From the NCBI RefSeq assembly GCF_008831285.2, contig NC_045145.1, positions 16,118,802 to 16,182,801 of the forward strand: a stretch of 64,000 nt of DNA, read 5' to 3'. This document shows positions 62,209 to 64,000 of this stretch, piece by piece. The stretch is from Nymphaea colorata (taxonomy: Eukaryota > Streptophyta > Magnoliopsida > Nymphaeales > Nymphaeaceae). The notes under the pieces are model-generated. The model did no database searches. It had not been told where the DNA came from and saw only the letters and a program-made list of their open reading frames with translations. Both the position numbers and the translations under genes were made by a program. Position 1 is the first letter of the stretch. Every line of letters starts with the position of its first letter.

Positions 62209-62748
62209 ATGAGAGGGCGCCTCAGTCCTTACCATCGTCGTCCGCTGGTGGCCTCCATCAGACGGAATCCCCACGGAGGAATCAATCCGAATCCACCACC
62301 ATCGATGAATTCTCTCGCCATCGCTGCCTCCTCTCGACCTGCTTACTCAAACTCCACCATCAACATGGCCGTCAAGACCGTAGGCTTCTCTCTTTCTCTC
62401 TCAGTCCCTCCCTCCCTCTCTCTCTCTCTCTCCGTTGGTTCGCTTTCTTTAATTGATTCTTGGTTGGTGGTGGTGCAGGTGAAGGTCTCCATCAAGGGGA
62501 GGGTTCAGGGTGTTTTCTACAGAGACTGGACGGTACAGAACGCCAGGGAACTGGGCCTGAAAGGATGGGTCAGGAACAGGTGGGACGGTTCGGTGGAGGC
62601 GCTTTTCTCTGGGGAGCCCGACTCTGTGGAGGAGATGGAGAGGAGGTGCCGACGCGGGCCCCCTTCCGCCATGGTTACGGCCTTGAACGTCTACCCTGCT
62701 GATACCGAAGACCCTGGTCGATCCTTTGAAAGGAGGCCCACTGTGTGA
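62209..62748 (+). CDS. Acylphosphatase (two exons, 146 aa)
   Basis: Hydrolyses the carboxyl-phosphate bond of acylphosphates. Exons are 62209-62379 and 62479-62748. Exon 2 encodes a full-length acylphosphatase fold: VKVSIKGRVQGVFYRDW contains the phosphate-binding loop with the catalytic Arg (about 72), and GLKGWVRNRWDGSVEALFSG contains the catalytic Asn (about 90), ending PGRSFERRPTV. Exon 1 encodes a 57-residue extension rich in Arg, Ser and Pro (MRGRLSPYHRRPLVASIRRN), which could be an organelle-targeting presequence; shorter starts at 62305 or 62365 (MAVKT) would give the bare domain. The first ATG was chosen. The 99-nt intron (GTAGGC...GTGCAG) is a multiple of three with no stop, so its retention would still give an open frame. 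Confidence 0.9.
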   Translation: MRGRLSPYHRRPLVASIRRNPHGGINPNPPPSMNSLAIAASSRPAYSNSTINMAVKTVGFSLSLSVPPSLSLSLSVGSLSLIDSWLVVVQVKVSIKGRVQGVFYRDWTVQNARELGLKGWVRNRWDGSVEALFSGEPDSVEEMERRCRRGPPSAMVTALNVYPADTEDPGRSFERRPTV

Positions 62749-64000
62749 TTCGCCATCTCTCTCTTGGGGTTTATTTTTGCCTTGCTTGATGTTCATAGTT
62801 GTAACTAGAGCTAATCGAGAAGCAGTGTGGACCGAAACCTGTATGTAAGCTACTAACAGTTCGTAGAATATGTTAGGACCATCCTGTTAATATATTTGAA
62901 CAGTTTTATATTTTTCGTTGCCTGCTGGTGATCCATCGGAGAACTTTAGCCTTCCTCTATTAATAATTTTGGTTTATTTATACTTGCTTCCTGTTTTTCT
63001 CTTTGATCTGCGTTCTCATATCAAGATTTCCACGGTTAGCACTATTATGACTGAAATCTCACGGCTTTATTATTAATGTTTGTGAGGTATATGCGTATGT
63101 AGTCAGTGTGGACACTCTGAGGTATAGCAAAAATTGTAAGGAAAAGGAGCTTTAAATATTTCTTTAGTTATTAATCATCTCCGCATTGTCATTTAAACCT
63201 TATCCCAACTATATGAGGTTAGCTTTACGATTCGTGTTTATAATTTCATTCCTGTGTAAAGCTAAATACTAAAGTTGTTCATTTATGATCCTTCATATTG
63301 CTTCCTACTGTTTTTTGTAAGCTTTCATTTGTATTCCCCATTCTGTTGTCCCCTCTTGGGAACGCTTTTCTACTGATCCCATAATAGGTTTGGGAAAAAC
63401 TACACATGTACATTTTCTTTACCATCATTGTTCTAAACTTCTCTCCAAGTATCTTAGACATTGCACATCAATAGCCAACAGAAATGATGATGATCTTTGT
63501 GTTCCACCTTCAGTTGCCTATATAGTCTTGCCTTGTGAAAAACTCAGTCTTCACCAATTTGCAGTATGTTGTATCTTCTTTTGCATCTTGTATTGCCATC
63601 AGTCTATTTTTTTAATTCTTTCCTTCAAAAGTTAGGAGTAATGTGCTCTTGCAAGGGGTTTCTTAATTTTTCCCCTGACTAATGTGATAGCCTCCAAGGC
63701 TATTGACCGACTGGTGTGGGGGAAAAGAGGAAGGGAACGAGAGGGAGAGAAATCAAGAAAGAGAACAAAACATCACACTAGCTTGCATTAGGGCTAATCA
63801 TGCCCAGAAAGAGATTACAGCATAAAGCAAAGCGGGTCCTTACTAAGGTCCTGATCCAAACTGACTAAACATAACCAGTTCCTAATAAACCCAAACATAA
63901 CGTAAAACAGTACTAACAGAGCCTAAACTAAAACAGAACCTAACATAATGGTAGAAAAATTGGCAGCTATTGTCTTCTTTACCAATAAATACTCCCTAAT
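62749..64000. other. Sequence after acylphosphatase to the right edge
   Basis: The first 150-200 bp are the presumed 3' UTR of acylphosphatase. The rest is AT-rich, with short open frames only and no recognised gene. From about 63680 the sequence becomes richer in GA and AAC motifs and may be the start of a repeat, but no borders or motifs could be identified. Confidence 0.35.

Overview
This is nuclear DNA of a flowering plant. The genes are split by many GT-AG introns and encode plant proteins: a nucleus-encoded plastid ribosomal protein, a CYP735A-type cytokinin hydroxylase and an S-methylmethionine-dependent homocysteine methyltransferase. Gene density is about one per 9 kb. Introns and spacers hold plant-type transposon remains (TRIM, copia, L1-type LINE, tRNA-derived SINE, hAT-like MITEs) and long (TA)n and (GA)n microsatellites. 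The species cannot be fixed from the sequence. Nothing prokaryotic, viral or organellar was seen.

Layout. 1-1033 (minus): the first two coding exons of plastid ribosomal protein L15, with the rest off the left edge. 1545-2002: a structurally complete TRIM retrotransposon. 4198-10012 and 12631-21327 (plus): two tandem RAD23 genes of 12 exons each, with identical exon phases and recognisably homologous introns. 23273-28429 (plus): a two-exon TMEM230/DUF872 membrane protein whose 4.8-kb intron carries an antisense copia relic. 30450-30615: a SINE. 31215-35775: a decayed LINE that has lost its reverse transcriptase core. 35776-44677: gene-free apart from repeats and MITEs. 44678-47779 (plus): CYP735A cytochrome P450, five exons. 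47780-54172: gene-free, with one hAT-like MITE. 54173-58653 (minus): homocysteine S-methyltransferase, seven exons. 62209-62748 (plus): acylphosphatase, two exons. No gene was recognised from 62749 to the end.

The genes are unrelated housekeeping or metabolic loci with no operon-like logic. The two RAD23 copies (ubiquitin-receptor shuttles) are the only functional cluster. They differ mainly in the linker between the UBL and first UBA domains, where copy 1 has a hexanucleotide expansion coding for alternating Ala-Pro.

No undescribed multi-gene system is evident. The points most worth a second look are the GC-AG intron in CYP735A, the frame conflict at the 5' end of the L15 gene, the in-frame 99-nt acylphosphatase intron, the Ala-Pro expansion in RAD23 copy 1, and several small transposons whose ends and target duplications can be read directly. 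Exon borders were set by reading splice sites and keeping frame against remembered family sequences; no alignment or transcript data were available.
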